From Caprimulgus europaeus (Eukaryota > Chordata > Aves > Caprimulgiformes > Caprimulgidae): DNA of 64,000 nt. Shown here piece by piece: positions 45,101-58,124 of the stretch. The notes beneath the pieces were generated by a model. It saw only the letters and a program-made list of their open reading frames with translations, did no database searches and was not told the origin of the DNA. Both the position numbers and the translations under genes were made by a program. Within the stretch, counting starts at the first letter, position 1, and each line of letters opens with the position of its first letter. Location: contig OU015523.1 of assembly GCA_907165065.1 (NCBI GenBank), positions 123,616,023-123,680,022 of the forward strand, read 5' to 3'.

Positions 45101-47937
45101 ATGCTTGCTTGGCCAAGATCATGGACTAAACACTTACTTCTCCTGCTTCCAGAAAGTGATTTAATGGAGAGAAACAGAAAGTCAGTACCTTACAATCTCT
45201 GTTCCCATGACATCTACAGCTTTGAGGTGGAGAAAGCAGGCTATGAATGATTCAAACCTCTGCTGGTTAGCATTACATACAGAAATGAAAACAGGAAGCA
45301 AGACAACATGCATTAATTATTCAAATTCAGCAACATGCACCAGAAGAGAGAGGAGGAAAAAACATAAAATAGAAAACAACAAACCCACGCAAGCTGGCAA
45401 CCTTGACTTTAAAGATGCATCATCCACCAATGGCTACAAACTTCTTACAGCTGAATAACTGAGTTTGCCAACCAGCTTGGCCAAAAATAGGGAGTAAGGA
45501 AGAGTCCATCTGCAAATACAGCAGGAGCATTTTTCTGAAGGCTCCAGGATGCCTAATTAGCACACAGTGTATTCCTGAGATGCTGGACTGTAGGTATCTG
45601 TTACAGCCTGTGACACATTATTCCTTCTCTTCTCCTTTGGAGAAGAAAAAAAAGAAAAAATTAAAAAAAAAGAAGGACAAGAGAGAATTCAAGTTGCAAA
45701 TTTAAAATGGAAGCTCTCTGGGGAGATCTGGCCTAAAAATTTGGATTTTTGCCTGGATGAGTTAACTCCTCCATTCCTGTAGCCTCAGAGCAATACTCAG
45801 AAACCTGGAGCACAGTGGGAACAGAGTCATCAGGACTAATTGTTAAACCATCTCCACGCTATCATTTTAAGCAAGGAGGAGAGCAGCAGCACTTGTCCTG
45901 AAGTGCACTGAGTAAATAACGTGAAGGAAACCACGGCGTAGCAGGTTTGATATCACCTAACCCTTTCACAAGGCTTGGTACAGTCCAAGTCCTCCCTTCT
46001 AATCCCCCTTCAAGTTCTTTTTCTATCAACCTGGTTTTGTGCAGGTCACACTGATCTCATTCAGCACCTTGGGATAAATCTTTTAATAGCCCAGAGAGAA
46101 GCAGCTTACTGCTCATCCAGTGAGATGATCTACAGCACTGGTCTGAACACCCACATGGTTTGGTCAGGATGGTTTGGGGGATCTAGAGGGAGAGATGAGA
46201 GCTACAGGCTCCTGCCTACCTTACCTTGACCAGCTACCTCCAACCTTCTACCAAATATGTGAGGCTGGTTCAGTATGATGAGCACACAGCTTCTTGAGTC
46301 TGCCAAGGTCCTAAATAGGATCAGCATATCCAAGAAAGAACCAAAACACAACCAAAGGTGCTTTGATGCATGCTTATGAATCCTGACGTCTAAGGAGATG
46401 TTGGAGTGTGCAAACCCAAGCACTTGGGGAGAGGAAGACATGTGTGTTCTACATCATCTCCATCCATCAAGACCAGGAGGACAGCTGTGATGATCTACAA
46501 CAACTCCATCTATCAAGACATAACTGGAAAGATCCACGAAATGGAAATCTTTGGCTTTCCATGAGGTGGCTCCCATGGTTTTGGAGAGGCAGATTTGCTG
46601 GGAGAGTGAGGGGGGTAACAGAGAAATACCATCACAGCCATACCTCCATGTGCTCCCCCCATATCTAGAGAGGCCAAAAGGCCATGGCAACAGTGAGACA
46701 CTCAAAATCAAAGCAAGACCCAAGTCCCACAAGGTGCAAACTCCCAAAACTCAGGCCCAAAAAAAACCCCTTGCCCCTCTTGCAATGCAAATAAACACTA
46801 AAAAATAGAGACTCAAGGGCTGTTTAACATTATTTTTTTCAAGCTAACCCATTTTAAAAGAGCTTTGACAGATTCTACTCATTTCCACATTAAAAGAAGT
46901 GTTTTTCCTCTCACTGGTGACTCATGGGATCACTGTTTATTAAGTAACTCTGTATAATATCAACATCTCCATCTCTAGTTTCATTTATATATATATATAT
47001 GTTTAAAACCTTGTTAAGCAAATAATTACCTACACTGATTAGGTGAGAACATCACTGATAACCAATTATCCCTATTGATATTCTTGTTAGCCAAGTTCTT
47101 GTCAATTGTTTCCCTAATTATACTGGAAAATCTACATTTTCCTTAAATACTTTCAAAACAATGTTTTGAATTTAAGCTTTTCTAGAGCAAATCCTTCAGT
47201 TCTATGCATAAAACTCAAAAAACTCCTTTATTTTAGCCCTGGCTGGGCAATAATTTAAAGCATTAGAAGGAACTGATCTAAATTCTTGTGATTTTCATGG
47301 ACTTTTCATGATTTCCATAGTAATTTATTTTTTTTAATATACTGAACTCATCCAAAATAATGCAATTTCACTTTCCCCAACTCAGGGGATGGAAATGGAA
47401 GAGGGACAATATCCCCATCTGTTTATTAACAGAACAGCTCCTAGGGAGATGTTTGCTACAGCCGTTCCCACAGGAGGAAATCTATATGCACACACACAGA
47501 GCAGTGCTCTCCACATTTTGTTGGCCCAGACCCAGAACATCTCCACTTGCAAGATTAAGATTTAACTTCAAGGCAGGAATGGTAAGAGAACACCCCAAAA
47601 GCCATAAACAGCCTCAGCTGTTGAGATGATATATTTTGGTGGTGGAAGGTGGCCAAGTAATGACCTCCCTGATCACTGAAGACCTCTTGATGACCCAGTG
47701 GGGTTATTTTTTCCAATATATTGTTATTCCCCACTCTGGAAAATGAGGTTGGGTCAGAGGTTTCCCATCTACTTTTCCCAAGCTACAAAAAACCATTTTT
47801 TTTATATGGATAACACTGAAGAGTCTCTGCAAAAATAAAAGCAGCAGATGTGTTAAGATGCCAGCTGCCATCTGATTTTTTTTTTTCCCCCCTGGCAAAC
47901 AAACAAAAACCAATCCATAGCAAAGTGCTCCTTGCAT
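42171..47937. other. No gene seen; largest repeat-poor stretch
   Basis: About 5.8 kb without a recognisable transposon. It contains A-rich tracts (about 45640-45675) and a small (AT)n at 46987-47000. Open frames up to 132 codons (42918-43316) show no recognisable domain. A first non-coding GDPD5 exon could hide here but cannot be recognised without comparison. Confidence 0.5.
46987..47000. repeat. Short (AT)n microsatellite
   Basis: Seven TA units. Confidence 0.85.
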
Positions 47938-48040
47938 GTGTATATATATATATATTTATTTATTTGTATATTTTTGTATATATATTATTATGTATATTTT
48001 ATATATATATTTATATACATATACATATATACATACATAC

Positions 48041-48085
<45 letters not shown>
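47938..48085. repeat. Compound (TA)n/(TATT)n/(ATAC)n microsatellite at a CR1 3' end
   Basis: About 150 bp made of TA, TTTA, TATT and ATAC motifs, ending in an uninterrupted (AT) run that abuts the reversed 3' terminus of the next CR1. Confidence 0.95.
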
Positions 48086-48089
<4 letters not shown>

Positions 48090-48300
48090 ACAGAATCCCA
48101 GAACTGTCTTGACTTTAAGATCATCAAGTCCAACCATGAACTCAACACTGACCAGTCCCCACTGACCCATGTCCCTCAGCACTGTGTCTACACGACTCTT
48201 CAATCCCTCCAGGGATGGGGACTCCACCACTGCCCTGGGCAACCCCTTCCAATGCCTCAGAACCCTTTCAGCAAAGAAATTCTTCCTCAGATTCAATCTA
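48086..48300 (-). mobile_element. CR1 LINE 3' end fragment, 'catgtccctcagcac' group
   Basis: Starts 'aaccacagaatcccagaact' and runs through 'cactgtgtctacacgactct' to 'caaagaaattcttcctcaga'. It then breaks off into unrelated sequence. It is very similar to the first 210 bp of the 10291 copy. Confidence 0.93.
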
Positions 48301-49960
48301 AATATCTTTTTGGATGGGAACCAAGGCAGGAAAGCACACATTGGCAAAACATCCTTGTCCTAAAAGCCAAGTGTTTCTGCCCCAGTGAAATAAAATAAAA
48401 TGGGGGAAAAAAATAAAATAATTAAAAAATAAAAATTGAAAGTAAGGTCTACAGGCCATGTCTTGATGTACCAGAGAACTCCTACACCTCTGAAGAGGAA
48501 CATCACTCTCTCCCTGATACCCAGTGATGCCCAAACCCTATGACTACATCCTAATCCAGAGAGAGAGCCTGCAGAACCACTTTGATTCACCAAGGGATGA
48601 CCCAAATAGGCAGGATCTGGCTGACGTTTAGCCCTGATGGGTCTGACTTGTTGTTTATTGTTCTTAAATTAAAAAAAAAAAGAAAATAATAAAATAAAAA
48701 AAAATTAAGGCTTTGAAACTAGGGCAGCATGTAGTTTGGGGGTTGTACACTTCCAGTTAATGAAAATTCAGACTTCAAAAGATAAACACTTCAAAGGGAT
48801 TACAAAAGAAAAACTTAGACTTTAATCTCACTAAATAAATAAGCACAGTATGTACTGAGGCCCTCTGCAATGGAGCTTCTCAGTGTTTTCCACAAACTAA
48901 GGGCATATTGGGTCCCTAGTATTTCAAAAAAGGTTGAAGAAGTGGAACAGGACACCAGAAAAACCTGTACAAACTTCTTGCAGAGCATTAACCAACTGCA
49001 ACCTCTGCTTTCTGCACAAGCCTTTGCCAGAAAACCTTCTAAGTCAAGGCCTTGTAACAGCTCTGAGAACCAGCATCTGCTACAAAGCTGTTGAGAACCA
49101 GATTCTCTCCTCCTCCCAAGCTAGGAAGCAACCAATACCAGTCATAAAGATATTCTTAATATTAGTAGGACTGTCCCACATTTCTGTCTGTGATGGCAGT
49201 GGTGGTGGTCACACATTGCCTGACTTCAGGTTGTACCTGCACTAGCACATCACAGCAGAGTCCCTTCCTACAAGTTGACCTCCTCAAGGAGATCATAAGT
49301 TACAAACTTAATCCCAGCAAGAGAATTGCCCATTTAGTTCATTTTCTACCTAAACATCAGTTTGCATCCTCAAAAGATAGCAAGAATAAGGTTCTGCAAG
49401 AACCCCAGGTGCCAGCTATGATGTCCAAGACAAAGATCAACCTACTATCTTTGTCTTGGCAAAGACTACTGGGGATGAACGAGGCACAAACAATTCAGTT
49501 CATGGTCAGTTCAGGTTCTTCTTAGAGACATATTCTGATATGGAGACCTAGCTGATAACAGATGAGAGTTGAAGGAACTCCATGAACTGTGCCCACCTGT
49601 TTTCTACATGACTGTTTACAGGAAACCAGTGCAACCAGTTCAAATGAGCTCTGCTTCACACTCAGAAAGCCAACAGAAAGCTGGATTTAGATAGAAAAGC
49701 CATGAGGACACTATGTGAAGTGTCCTCAAATAGTGTCCTATTTGAGGACACTTCACATACTTACCTGGAATGCTGCCTTGCCTAGACAGCTCCAGAATCA
49801 GAGAAACACAAAGTCATGTAGACCAAAGATTTCTGCACAAAGGAGACCAAAGTCACTTCAGATTATAAAATAACAGGTGAGAAATAAGACATCCAACATC
49901 TCCCCAGGCTTCCCTAGTTAGAAAAGTCCAAAGAGTACATGCTGCTTGCTTTAGAGCTTA
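48301..49960. other. No gene seen; contains 22-bp perfect hairpin
   Basis: Unique-looking, with A-rich stretches (about 48405-48440 and 48668-48705) and the inverted repeat at 49712-49759. Confidence 0.5.
49712..49759. repeat. Perfect 22-bp inverted repeat with 4-nt loop
   Basis: The left arm at 49712-49733 and right arm at 49738-49759 are exact reverse complements around 'tgtc'. The pairing stops abruptly on both sides. Confidence 0.97.
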
Positions 49961-50221
49961 ACAGGACAAGGGGCAATGGGCACAAACTGGGACACCAGAA
50001 GTTCCAGACAAACTGAAGGAAAAACTTCTTCCCTGTGAGGGTGCCGGAGCCCTGGGCCAGGCTGCCCAGAGAGGGTGTGGAGTCTCCATCTCTGGAGATG
50101 TTCAAACCCACCTGGACACTTTCCTGTGCAACCTGGTGTAGGGAACCTGCTTTGGCAGGGGGGTTGGACTGGATGATCTCCTGAGGTCCCTTCCCACCCC
50201 ACCAGTCTGGGATTCTGTGAT
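49961..50221 (+). mobile_element. CR1 LINE 3' end fragment, 'gatgatctcctgagg' group
   Basis: Runs from 'acaggacaaggggcaatggg' through 'gccctgggccaggctgccca' to a terminal 'ccagtctgggattctgtga'. It shares with 61399-62119 the diagnostic 'ggatgatctcctgag' and 'ctggtgtagggaacctgctt'. Confidence 0.93.
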
Positions 50222-52578
50222 TTTCTGAAGCACCACAGCCCTGAGAGCAGGCCAGTGCAGCAGAGACCATCTTTGCAAGCCATGGTTAGCTACAAGTGGC
50301 CAAAACACAAATCCTGCTCAAACCTTTTCCTGCTGTGGGAGTAGTTCCTATGCAATAAACCCTCTGTGGCTCATCAAGAGAGATCTCAAAACACAGCTTC
50401 CCTTTTGCCTTGCTTGGCTCATCTCCTCTATGCTATTCCTTATTTTTAACAAGCCCTATAAGCCCTATCTCACATATCTCCACTATTCTTCAACATAAAT
50501 AAATCAATAAATCTTAAAAATCAGATGAAATCACAAACATGTTCTGAAGTTACTGGAAGAAGCAGGCAAAACATAGATAGGACACAAGGACTTTATATTA
50601 AGAGGAAACATGGGATACTTTTAGTCCTCTCTGCCAAAGACTTCCTGGAAACCCAAATATGAAGAGTTTTTTTCTTCTAGGGGATGGTGGAGAAAGGGGC
50701 AACAAGTCAGGAGTTGCTCACATCTGCAAATCTAATGAGGTTCTTGGCTTTTAAAAGTAACCAAGAGAAGTTTTAAGCAGACCAAGAGGTGTGAAACCCC
50801 ATTCTTCCTGGCAGAGAAAGTCAACCATTAGCCACTCCAGAGACAGATGGTTGGAGGGAGTCAAAAGCATCCAAACAAGCTGGAAAAAAAAATGCATTAA
50901 GTGACATGGACAGAGCTGATCCCACCTCAGGGTAGCTGGTAGAGCTGTCAAAAGTCTGCTTCCATCTGAGTCTATGTGATAAGAGAGGCTCAAGTTGGGG
51001 TGCTCATAGGAAGATATCTCCTATGCTTGACAAGAAAGGCCAGCAAATGTCAGGCAAGGCAGGCTGGTGTTCAGCAGGCACAGAAACATTTATGGTACAG
51101 CCATGGAATAATGATGAATTTGGTTGCAAACAAAGCTGAAAGGGAGCTCAAAAAAAAAAAGTAGAAGAAAGATTGATAAAGGCTGTAACAGCAACACCCT
51201 GAATCCCCATGCCAAGGAGTTAATTAGTCCTATAAGCACATTTCCTTTATAAAGTGCTTTCTGGCTGAGAAAAGCTAGGAATAATCTCAGTGTTGCATCA
51301 GGGTCACTGACCATGATTAGAAATGCAAAGAGTTTCATGTGAAAAACTACAGCAGCCCAACTGCTGCACCATCATTACTCTGTGAGAGATCATACTCCAA
51401 CCCTACTGAGCCAACACTCTGCTAACTACCAAACTAGAAACTGCCAGGAAACCAGTGGGCTTCAGCAGATGCCAAGTTTTGGTTTTACTGTCCAAGAACA
51501 AGCCAACTAGACTTTCCAGGAGAGCCTTGCCAGTATTGCCTTCAAGAAGCTGCTTGATATCATCCAGGAGGACCAAATAAAAAGAGGTCATAGCATGCTC
51601 TTTTGTCCTGTAGAAAGATGGGCTTGACATGCTGAAAAGTTCACTCAGACACCAGAATGTAGGTCAAATCATAAGAGTGGTGAGGATGTCCTAGTGCAGG
51701 GCTGAAATCCTCTGCCAGACCAACCAGAAGAGATGCCAATCACTTTGCTAAAGTTGTCCTGCATTCAAGTAGTATTCCAGCTAGCAGGGATGGTGTTGTG
51801 GGGAAGGAGAGCAGCATCCAGGACACAGTTAGGAGTTCCCATGTTACAATAGAGCAACATCCAGGACACAGCTGGGAGTTCCCATGTTACAACAGACAAC
51901 CATTTATGATGGTAAACTGTGGAGAGACTACAGAGAGGAACCTCTGTCTTACAGCCAGACCAACCACAGAAACAGGCTGGGTGCAGGGGGTTTTACCAGG
52001 CATGGTCCTAAACACACACAAGTGCTTCTGATATCCTCAGACATGTACAGGCACAGTGACTCTGGTACACATCTGGTCTTGGACCATCAGCTCTACCACA
52101 AAGAAGACATGGAGATCACCTTAAAAGTCATCACAGCACATCACTTTGCAGCAGTGGTGAGCACTGTCTTGGCACCATGCCTGGTGGAGTCACCTTGGGA
52201 CAGCATGTCAGAAACATTCAGACCAGCATGAGGACACAACAGTTAAAAAATAAACAACAGCTCAACAGTTAAGCTCAGGTGAATCAACACAAGGACCCAG
52301 ACTGTACCAGGAGTGGCTGTTGATCTTGGCACAAGACATAGAAGAGGAGGTATCTGAGCCACAAAAGCAAAAAGACATGCAGGAAAGCACCAAATAGGTC
52401 TGGGAGAAGTTGAAATAGGAGGGATGTTGTGTCTTGACTAGGACACCCTATATTCAACCTGACCACAGAGACAGCCAAGGTGAGAGAAGAGAGGAAAAGC
52501 CAACAAGGCTTAGGAAAGTACAGCTAAGTGCTGAAGAAAACTCTGAAGGGGCTCAAGCAGAGACAAAGGCTTTTAAGG
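50222..52578. other. No gene seen; one 43-bp tandem duplication
   Basis: Unique-looking sequence. The 43-bp duplication at 51810-51895 is listed separately. Confidence 0.5.
51810..51895. repeat. Two tandem 43-bp units
   Basis: Copies start at 51810 and 51853 ('catccaggacacag' then 'ggagttcccatgttacaa') and differ at only a few positions. Confidence 0.93.
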
Positions 52579-52708
52579 CCTTTCAAGGCAAGGTTGGATG
52601 AGGCTTTGAGCAACCTGGTCTAGTGGAAGGTGTCCCTGCTGCTGGCAGAGGGGGTTGGAACTGGATGAGCTTTAAGGTCCAACCCAAACCATTCCATGAT
52701 TCCATGAA
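52579..52708 (+). mobile_element. CR1 LINE 3' end fragment, 'ctgctggcag' group
   Basis: About 130 bp matching the tails of the 6336 and 16655 copies, with a small deletion in the 'ggtcccttccaaccca' block. Confidence 0.9.
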
Positions 52709-53888
52709 AAGATATTTAAGAAATTAAAAAGACTTCATAATATTTTCCTCTCCACAGACTCCAAGAGTTTTGCCATCTTCACCAAGCCACAAAAAAAAAT
52801 TTACATCAAGCCTTATCCATTTTCACAGCATGTATTTTTGCTGGAGGAATTAAGTGGAAACAGAACTGGTTTTGAACGTGCACACCCTGACAAGTGGTTT
52901 CCTTTACAGACTGACTTTTCTCCTTCCCTCCCTGATTGCTCCTTCCCACCCCTGAAGAGCTTGCTGTAATCACACATGAATTGTACTAGCTGGTCCTCCA
53001 AGGGGTAGTTTTTATCTTCTCTGGAAGGTGTTAGCTAAAGCAGAAGCCTGGCCAACACATTGCTGAAGAGGGCTTGTCTTCTGCTTTCCCTAAGAGACGT
53101 TTCCTTGTTGTGCTGATGAGTCCTACACGAATCATGCCAACAGCACTCAACTGAGACCGAGCAAAACGCTTCCACGCTCACTGCACGCACTTTAATTGAA
53201 ACAGTAAGGAGGAATAATAATAATAAAGACAAAAAGAAACCAGCAAGATTCATTTTACAATTAATAATCTTCGTGTCTGCTGTGCAACTACTATCCAGAG
53301 AATTAGGCATGAATGTCTCTGGCTTAATGAGAGGTGGAAAGTCCTAGTTAAATATGTTACAAGCTCTTTATTTCCTATGATTGATTCCTTCCATATGGCT
53401 GCAAGAAACATTCTTCAAAAAAAATAATGTTCTTAATCACCAGAAAAGCTAAATTAGCAAAGAAGCAAAACTTGCTTTCATATATTTGCTGCTCCTTCCC
53501 TCCCATTCTACATACAACCAACATTGCAACACAACACCAAAATACCCTCACTGATCACATTGGCATCAAGACCTGCACACCCAGGACCTATTCCCTCCAC
53601 GTCTTCCAAGATGTTATTTCTACTTCCATTTCCAAAGCAAATATTCACTGTTCCACAGCGATTAGCTGCTGCTCTGTAGCTCTCTTGTTCTACAAGCCAG
53701 ATCCTGTGTTGGCTTCCTACATCAAGAATGCATAAATTAATTTGATAAGACTCTAATCACACAAGCTCCTTCCCACTACAAACACACTGGATGTGCTGTG
53801 GCCAAAGTAATCAAAGAGAAGATAGTCAGCAGGATCTGGTGACGTGAGAGACTCAGAGAAGTCAACTCTGTCTCCCTGATTTCACCGA
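52709..53888. other. No gene seen
   Basis: Unique-looking, with a short (AAT)n at about 53212-53225. Some CpGs around 53095-53190 are not dense enough to call an element. Confidence 0.5.
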
Positions 53889-54045
53889 GTCATAGTGGTT
53901 GGAAAAGAGCTTTAAGATCACTGAGTCCAACCATAAACCCAAGACTACCAATGGCAACTCTAAACCATGTCCCTGAGCACCTTGTCTACCCATCTTTTAA
54001 ATACCACCAGGGAAGGTGACTCCACCACCTCAATGGGCAGCCTGT
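53889..54045 (-). mobile_element. CR1 LINE 3' end fragment, old copy
   Basis: 'gtcatagtggttggaaaaga', then 'cttgtctacccatcttttaa', then 'ggtgactccaccacctcaat'. It is diverged, and its closest relative here is the 28728 copy. Confidence 0.88.
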
Positions 54046-54756
54046 AGAACTTCTGGCTCTAGCACTTTTTGTTTCCTTCTCATTGCAGCTGGACTGATTT
54101 GGAGAGATCCAGATAGACCATTTCTAAGAGCCTTACAGATATTTCCTTTTGGACAGAGCACTCCAAAAAGCCATGAGCTAACTGATGAAGCCCAGGAAAG
54201 TTTACCAAGCAAAGTCAGCCGGGATCAGGAGATGAATAGGAAAGAGATTGTTGACTGATCTTTATAATAAAGGCGTGGTGGGGTGGGAAATACCAAAGTT
54301 CTCAGCAAAAACAAGAGCAGGAATTCTTCATGTGATATAAAGAAACAATGGGAGCTGCTGCCTCGTGTCTGGGAATGCCAGATGTGACATGAGCTCTGAA
54401 TGCAGTTTGAAAGGTTCATGGCTGACATGAGCACCACATCTCTCAGACCTGAAGATACTACTTCTGACTCAGGATGACTCTCAGTGCCAGAAGTATCTCT
54501 GAAAGGTTGCAGAAGGTCCCTCCTTTGAATTTTTCCAAGATCTGGCTGGACAAAAGACATCTGGTCTGAGCTCAGTGGTGACCCTGCTTTGAACAGAGTG
54601 AGATGGAGTAGAGCTCTCCTGAGGTCACCTCCAACCTGAGCAACCTGATGGGTCCAAGATTAAAAAACATCAAGTGCTACCCCCAACAAGAGCCTCAGCT
54701 TCCAGAATGGCATGCACACGTGGGTTTTTCAAGCAAGCAGCTACAGCACATCCAGA
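54046..54756. other. No gene or repeat recognised
   Basis: Unique-looking spacer between two minus-strand CR1 fragments. Confidence 0.45.
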
Positions 54757-55025
54757 ATCATGGAATGGTTTGGGTTGGAAGGGACCTTAAAGCTTATCCA
54801 GTCCCAACCCCACTGCCAGCAGCAGGGACACCTTCCACTAGACCAGGTTGCTCAAAGCCTCATCCAACCTGGCCGAGAACACTTCCAGGGAGGAGCAGCC
54901 ACAGCTTCTCTGGACAACCTGGGACACTGTCTCACCACCCTCACACCAAACAATTTCTTCCTCACATCTCATTTCCATCTCCCCTCTTCCAGTTTAAAGC
55001 CATTTCCTCTTGTTCTATCATTAAC
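54757..55025 (-). mobile_element. CR1 LINE fragment, 'ctgctggcag' group
   Basis: Opens 'atcatggaatggtttgggtt' and contains 'agcagcagggacaccttcca' and 'aggagcagccacagcttct'. It is the minus-strand counterpart of the 6336 and 16655 tails. The similarity fades near 55025. Confidence 0.92.
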
Positions 55026-56249
55026 TGCCCTTTTAAAAAAGCCCCTCCTCAGCTTTCTTGTAGGCCCCAAAGGGGTGGCCTCAAGGCCCTTTTTCTCACA
55101 AAGAGACTCCAAGTTTCCCATGTTGCCTCCCTCCCCACCAGCTATTCCAGTCTGTGATAAGATAATCCCCTCCTGACAAGCTGTCAGGGCAGATTTGCAC
55201 AATTGGCTGTTTCCATTTCATCACCTCCACAACAGCTTTCTGCTCACTTGAAAAAAAGAACCCAAAAAACATGGAAACAAAAACAGTGTCAGAAAAATGA
55301 GATGTTCACACACCCCATCCCCTCTTCCATTCCTACTTTGATATGTTGACTTCTAACAGAGAGCAAGGGCTAACATCCAGGTTACCCCTCTTGTGTTTCA
55401 AAGATGCTCAAGTGAAGCACAGGTTTGTCTCACATTCCTAAAGGCTCTTTTGAGGAGTTACTGAAGTCTTTCCAGTTCTGTATAAATCAATCTCTGTTCA
55501 GTGTAAGGTGACAGATGTGACAGTTTTCCCCTCCCAGAGGATTTACACACTCAACTTAGACACTACACAGTGAAGGAAAAAATTGCATCTATGGAAACGA
55601 GGGAGTAGTGAGAGACAGGTTACAGCCACCCCACCACACAGTTACTCAATGCCAGGTAAATATTGTCTTGATGTGTGTGTTTCTCCAAACCTGGGAGTTG
55701 ATCTTCAGGAAGACATGAATAAGGACAGAGTGATCTCACTGTCTGCAGTAGCATAAATCTTTCAGAAAGGAATTTTCTCAATTGACTTGGCAAGCTGTTG
55801 CAATGTTCTTAAATGCTCCTCGCTTTCCAAAGAGCATCTTAAAAAGCTGGTCAAGGTCATTCTGCCTCTGACATGGGAAGTGACACATCAAAGGAAAAGG
55901 AGAAAGGGTGAAATCAGGAAGGAAAACACCCCCCCATTCACAGGGTGACTCCCAGAGTTAACAGAGGAGATTCACAGCCATTTCCAACCCATGGCTGGAG
56001 ATTCCTGTTCTAATAAAAACAAAAACCAAAACTCCATCTGCCAGTTACATCAGCTATTATCTTATTTTCCTTATGGAAAGAACCAGTCATGAGGGATTCA
56101 TAAACTCATTTATAATGCAAATCCAAGACCTATTAGGCAAAGTGCTCTCAAGCATTTTGAGGACTTTTAATACAATGAGCATTAACCCACTCCATTCCTG
56201 CAACCTCCTCAGCATCAGTGACCCTTTTCTAGACAATTACCAGTAGCAA
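55026..56249. other. No gene or repeat recognised
   Basis: Unique-looking sequence with no protein-like frame. Confidence 0.5.
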
Positions 56250-56859
56250 TAAGGCCAAGAGCATCCTGGCTTGTATCAGGAATAGCATGTCCAACAGGAC
56301 CAAGGCTGTCATGGTCTCTCTGTACTCAACACTGGTGAGGCTGCAGCACAAGTGCTGGGTTCAGTGTTGGGCCCCTGACTCCAAGCAGGGCCTGGAGGTG
56401 CTGGAGCGTGTCCAGAGAAGGGAACGGAGCTGGGGAAGGGTCTGGAGCACAAGTGTGCTGAGTTCCCGGCTGAGGGAACTGGGGGTGCTGAGCCTGGAGA
56501 AAAGGAGGCTGAGGGGAGACCTTGTGGCTCTGTCCAAGTCCCTTGGAGGAGGGTGGAGAGAGGTGGGAGTTGGTCTCTTCTCCCTTTTAGCAAGTGATAG
56601 GACAAGAGGAAACAACCTCAAATTGCATCAGGAGAGGTTTAGATTGGCTATTAGGAGAAATTTCCTCACCAAAAGGGTTCTGAGGCATTGAAAGGGGTTG
56701 CCCAGGGCAGTGGTGGAGTCCCCATCCCTGGAAGCATTTAAAAGACATGTAGATGTGGTGCTTAGGGACATGATTTAGAGGTGGTCTCAGCAGTGTTAGG
56801 TCAACAATTTGACTCAGTGATCTTAAAGGGCTTTTCCAACCAAAACAATTCTATGGTCT
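56250..56859 (+). mobile_element. CR1 LINE fragment, 'catgtccctcagcac' group
   Basis: About 610 bp. A plus-strand frame at 56287-56691 (134 codons) shows [40 protein letters not shown] and ASDRTRGNNLKLHQERFRLA, followed by a stop. The 3' end is 'caaaacaattctatggtctt'. Confidence 0.94.
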
Positions 56860-58124
56860 TGAGGCAAGACCTCAAGGGGTCCATTAACATATAGTTATGT
56901 AGTTTTGATGGAATTTCTTCCAGTCAGGAGCAGCTTATCCAAACATCTGGAGCAACTAAGCAGCAAGTCCCACAGGAGCACAGAGGCCAGGATGCAATAG
57001 CACCAATATTTCTCTTCTCTTCCCTGTAAAGCACTAAACTTTCTAGGAAATGGCCTCAGAAAAAAAAAAAAGAGAGGTTGAAAGGTCATTTTTAGGAAGC
57101 TCTGAGACATTGCAATAGTGTAAAGAAAATAAGAAATACCCAAGAGATTTTGACCAGGACATAGATCAGTTATGCAAACATTCAAGTAGCCCTCATAAGA
57201 CTGACCACAGGGAACATGTGTTCCTTCAACAAGATGACCTTTCCTTTCCTACCTAGAAAGGCAGAGATGTCACCACAAAGACAACAAGGGCATTCCTCAA
57301 AGCAGACCTTTCAGCACCAGACAAAAACCACAATGAAATTAAAAAAGGCTTCCACACATCTTTTAATGAGTCATCCTCATGCAAGCATCAAGGAAACAAG
57401 AGAAGCACGTGGTAGTCTTCAAAGCTACTCTTGCTCTGAAGACAGAAGCACCCACCCAGGTGGGTCAGACACTTTATACATCTGGAACACAGCCCAAAAT
57501 GCACCCACATCCCAGGAAATCAGAGATGGATTTTCTGGAGCACAGATCTCCCACAGAAATCTAATTCTATCTCACACACACTCTTCTCCCCCAGGGTTTA
57601 TTTATTAAGAGGTTCCCAGGAAAATTACCCTGTGTAACTTGAAAGGGCAAGTCAGCTGCACACAAATACAGCATTTCCAGGATTAAATGGCTTTCTTTTC
57701 AGCTTACTTCACTTCCAATAAGTCACTTTGGGTTTTCATCTTCAGATGAAAGAGCCTACTTAGATAGAAACATTGAGGGAAGCTACTGTCTGCAGAAAAC
57801 AGGCAGATTTCCTAGCCCAGAACTAAAAATATCTTTATTTTCCTAAAAAAAACCCACAGTGTGATTGCATAAGTGTCTCTGCTCCTGTGCTCTCCCTTAT
57901 CTTTCCTTCCATCCCCAAGCAACAATGCCCTGGAGCATCAGCTTCTTCCAACCCACAAAGCAGTTCCACACTAGCAAGCTCTCCAGGAGAAGTTGCTGCC
58001 TGGTGGGAAAGGATCAAATGAATTTCCTCCTCAAGAGGAGCACAGTTCTAGTCCAGGTCACTGTCAAAAACTAGTCAGCATGTACAGCTGGAGACATGAA
58101 AGGATGGAAGTGGGAAGATGAAAG
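56860..58124. other. No gene seen
   Basis: Unique-looking. A 130-codon open frame at 57216-57608 has no recognisable domain or splice context. Confidence 0.5.

Noticed and set aside
54600-54650. Weak CR1-like 'ctcctgaggtcacctccaac' piece
   Set aside because: Too short, and its flanks do not continue as CR1.
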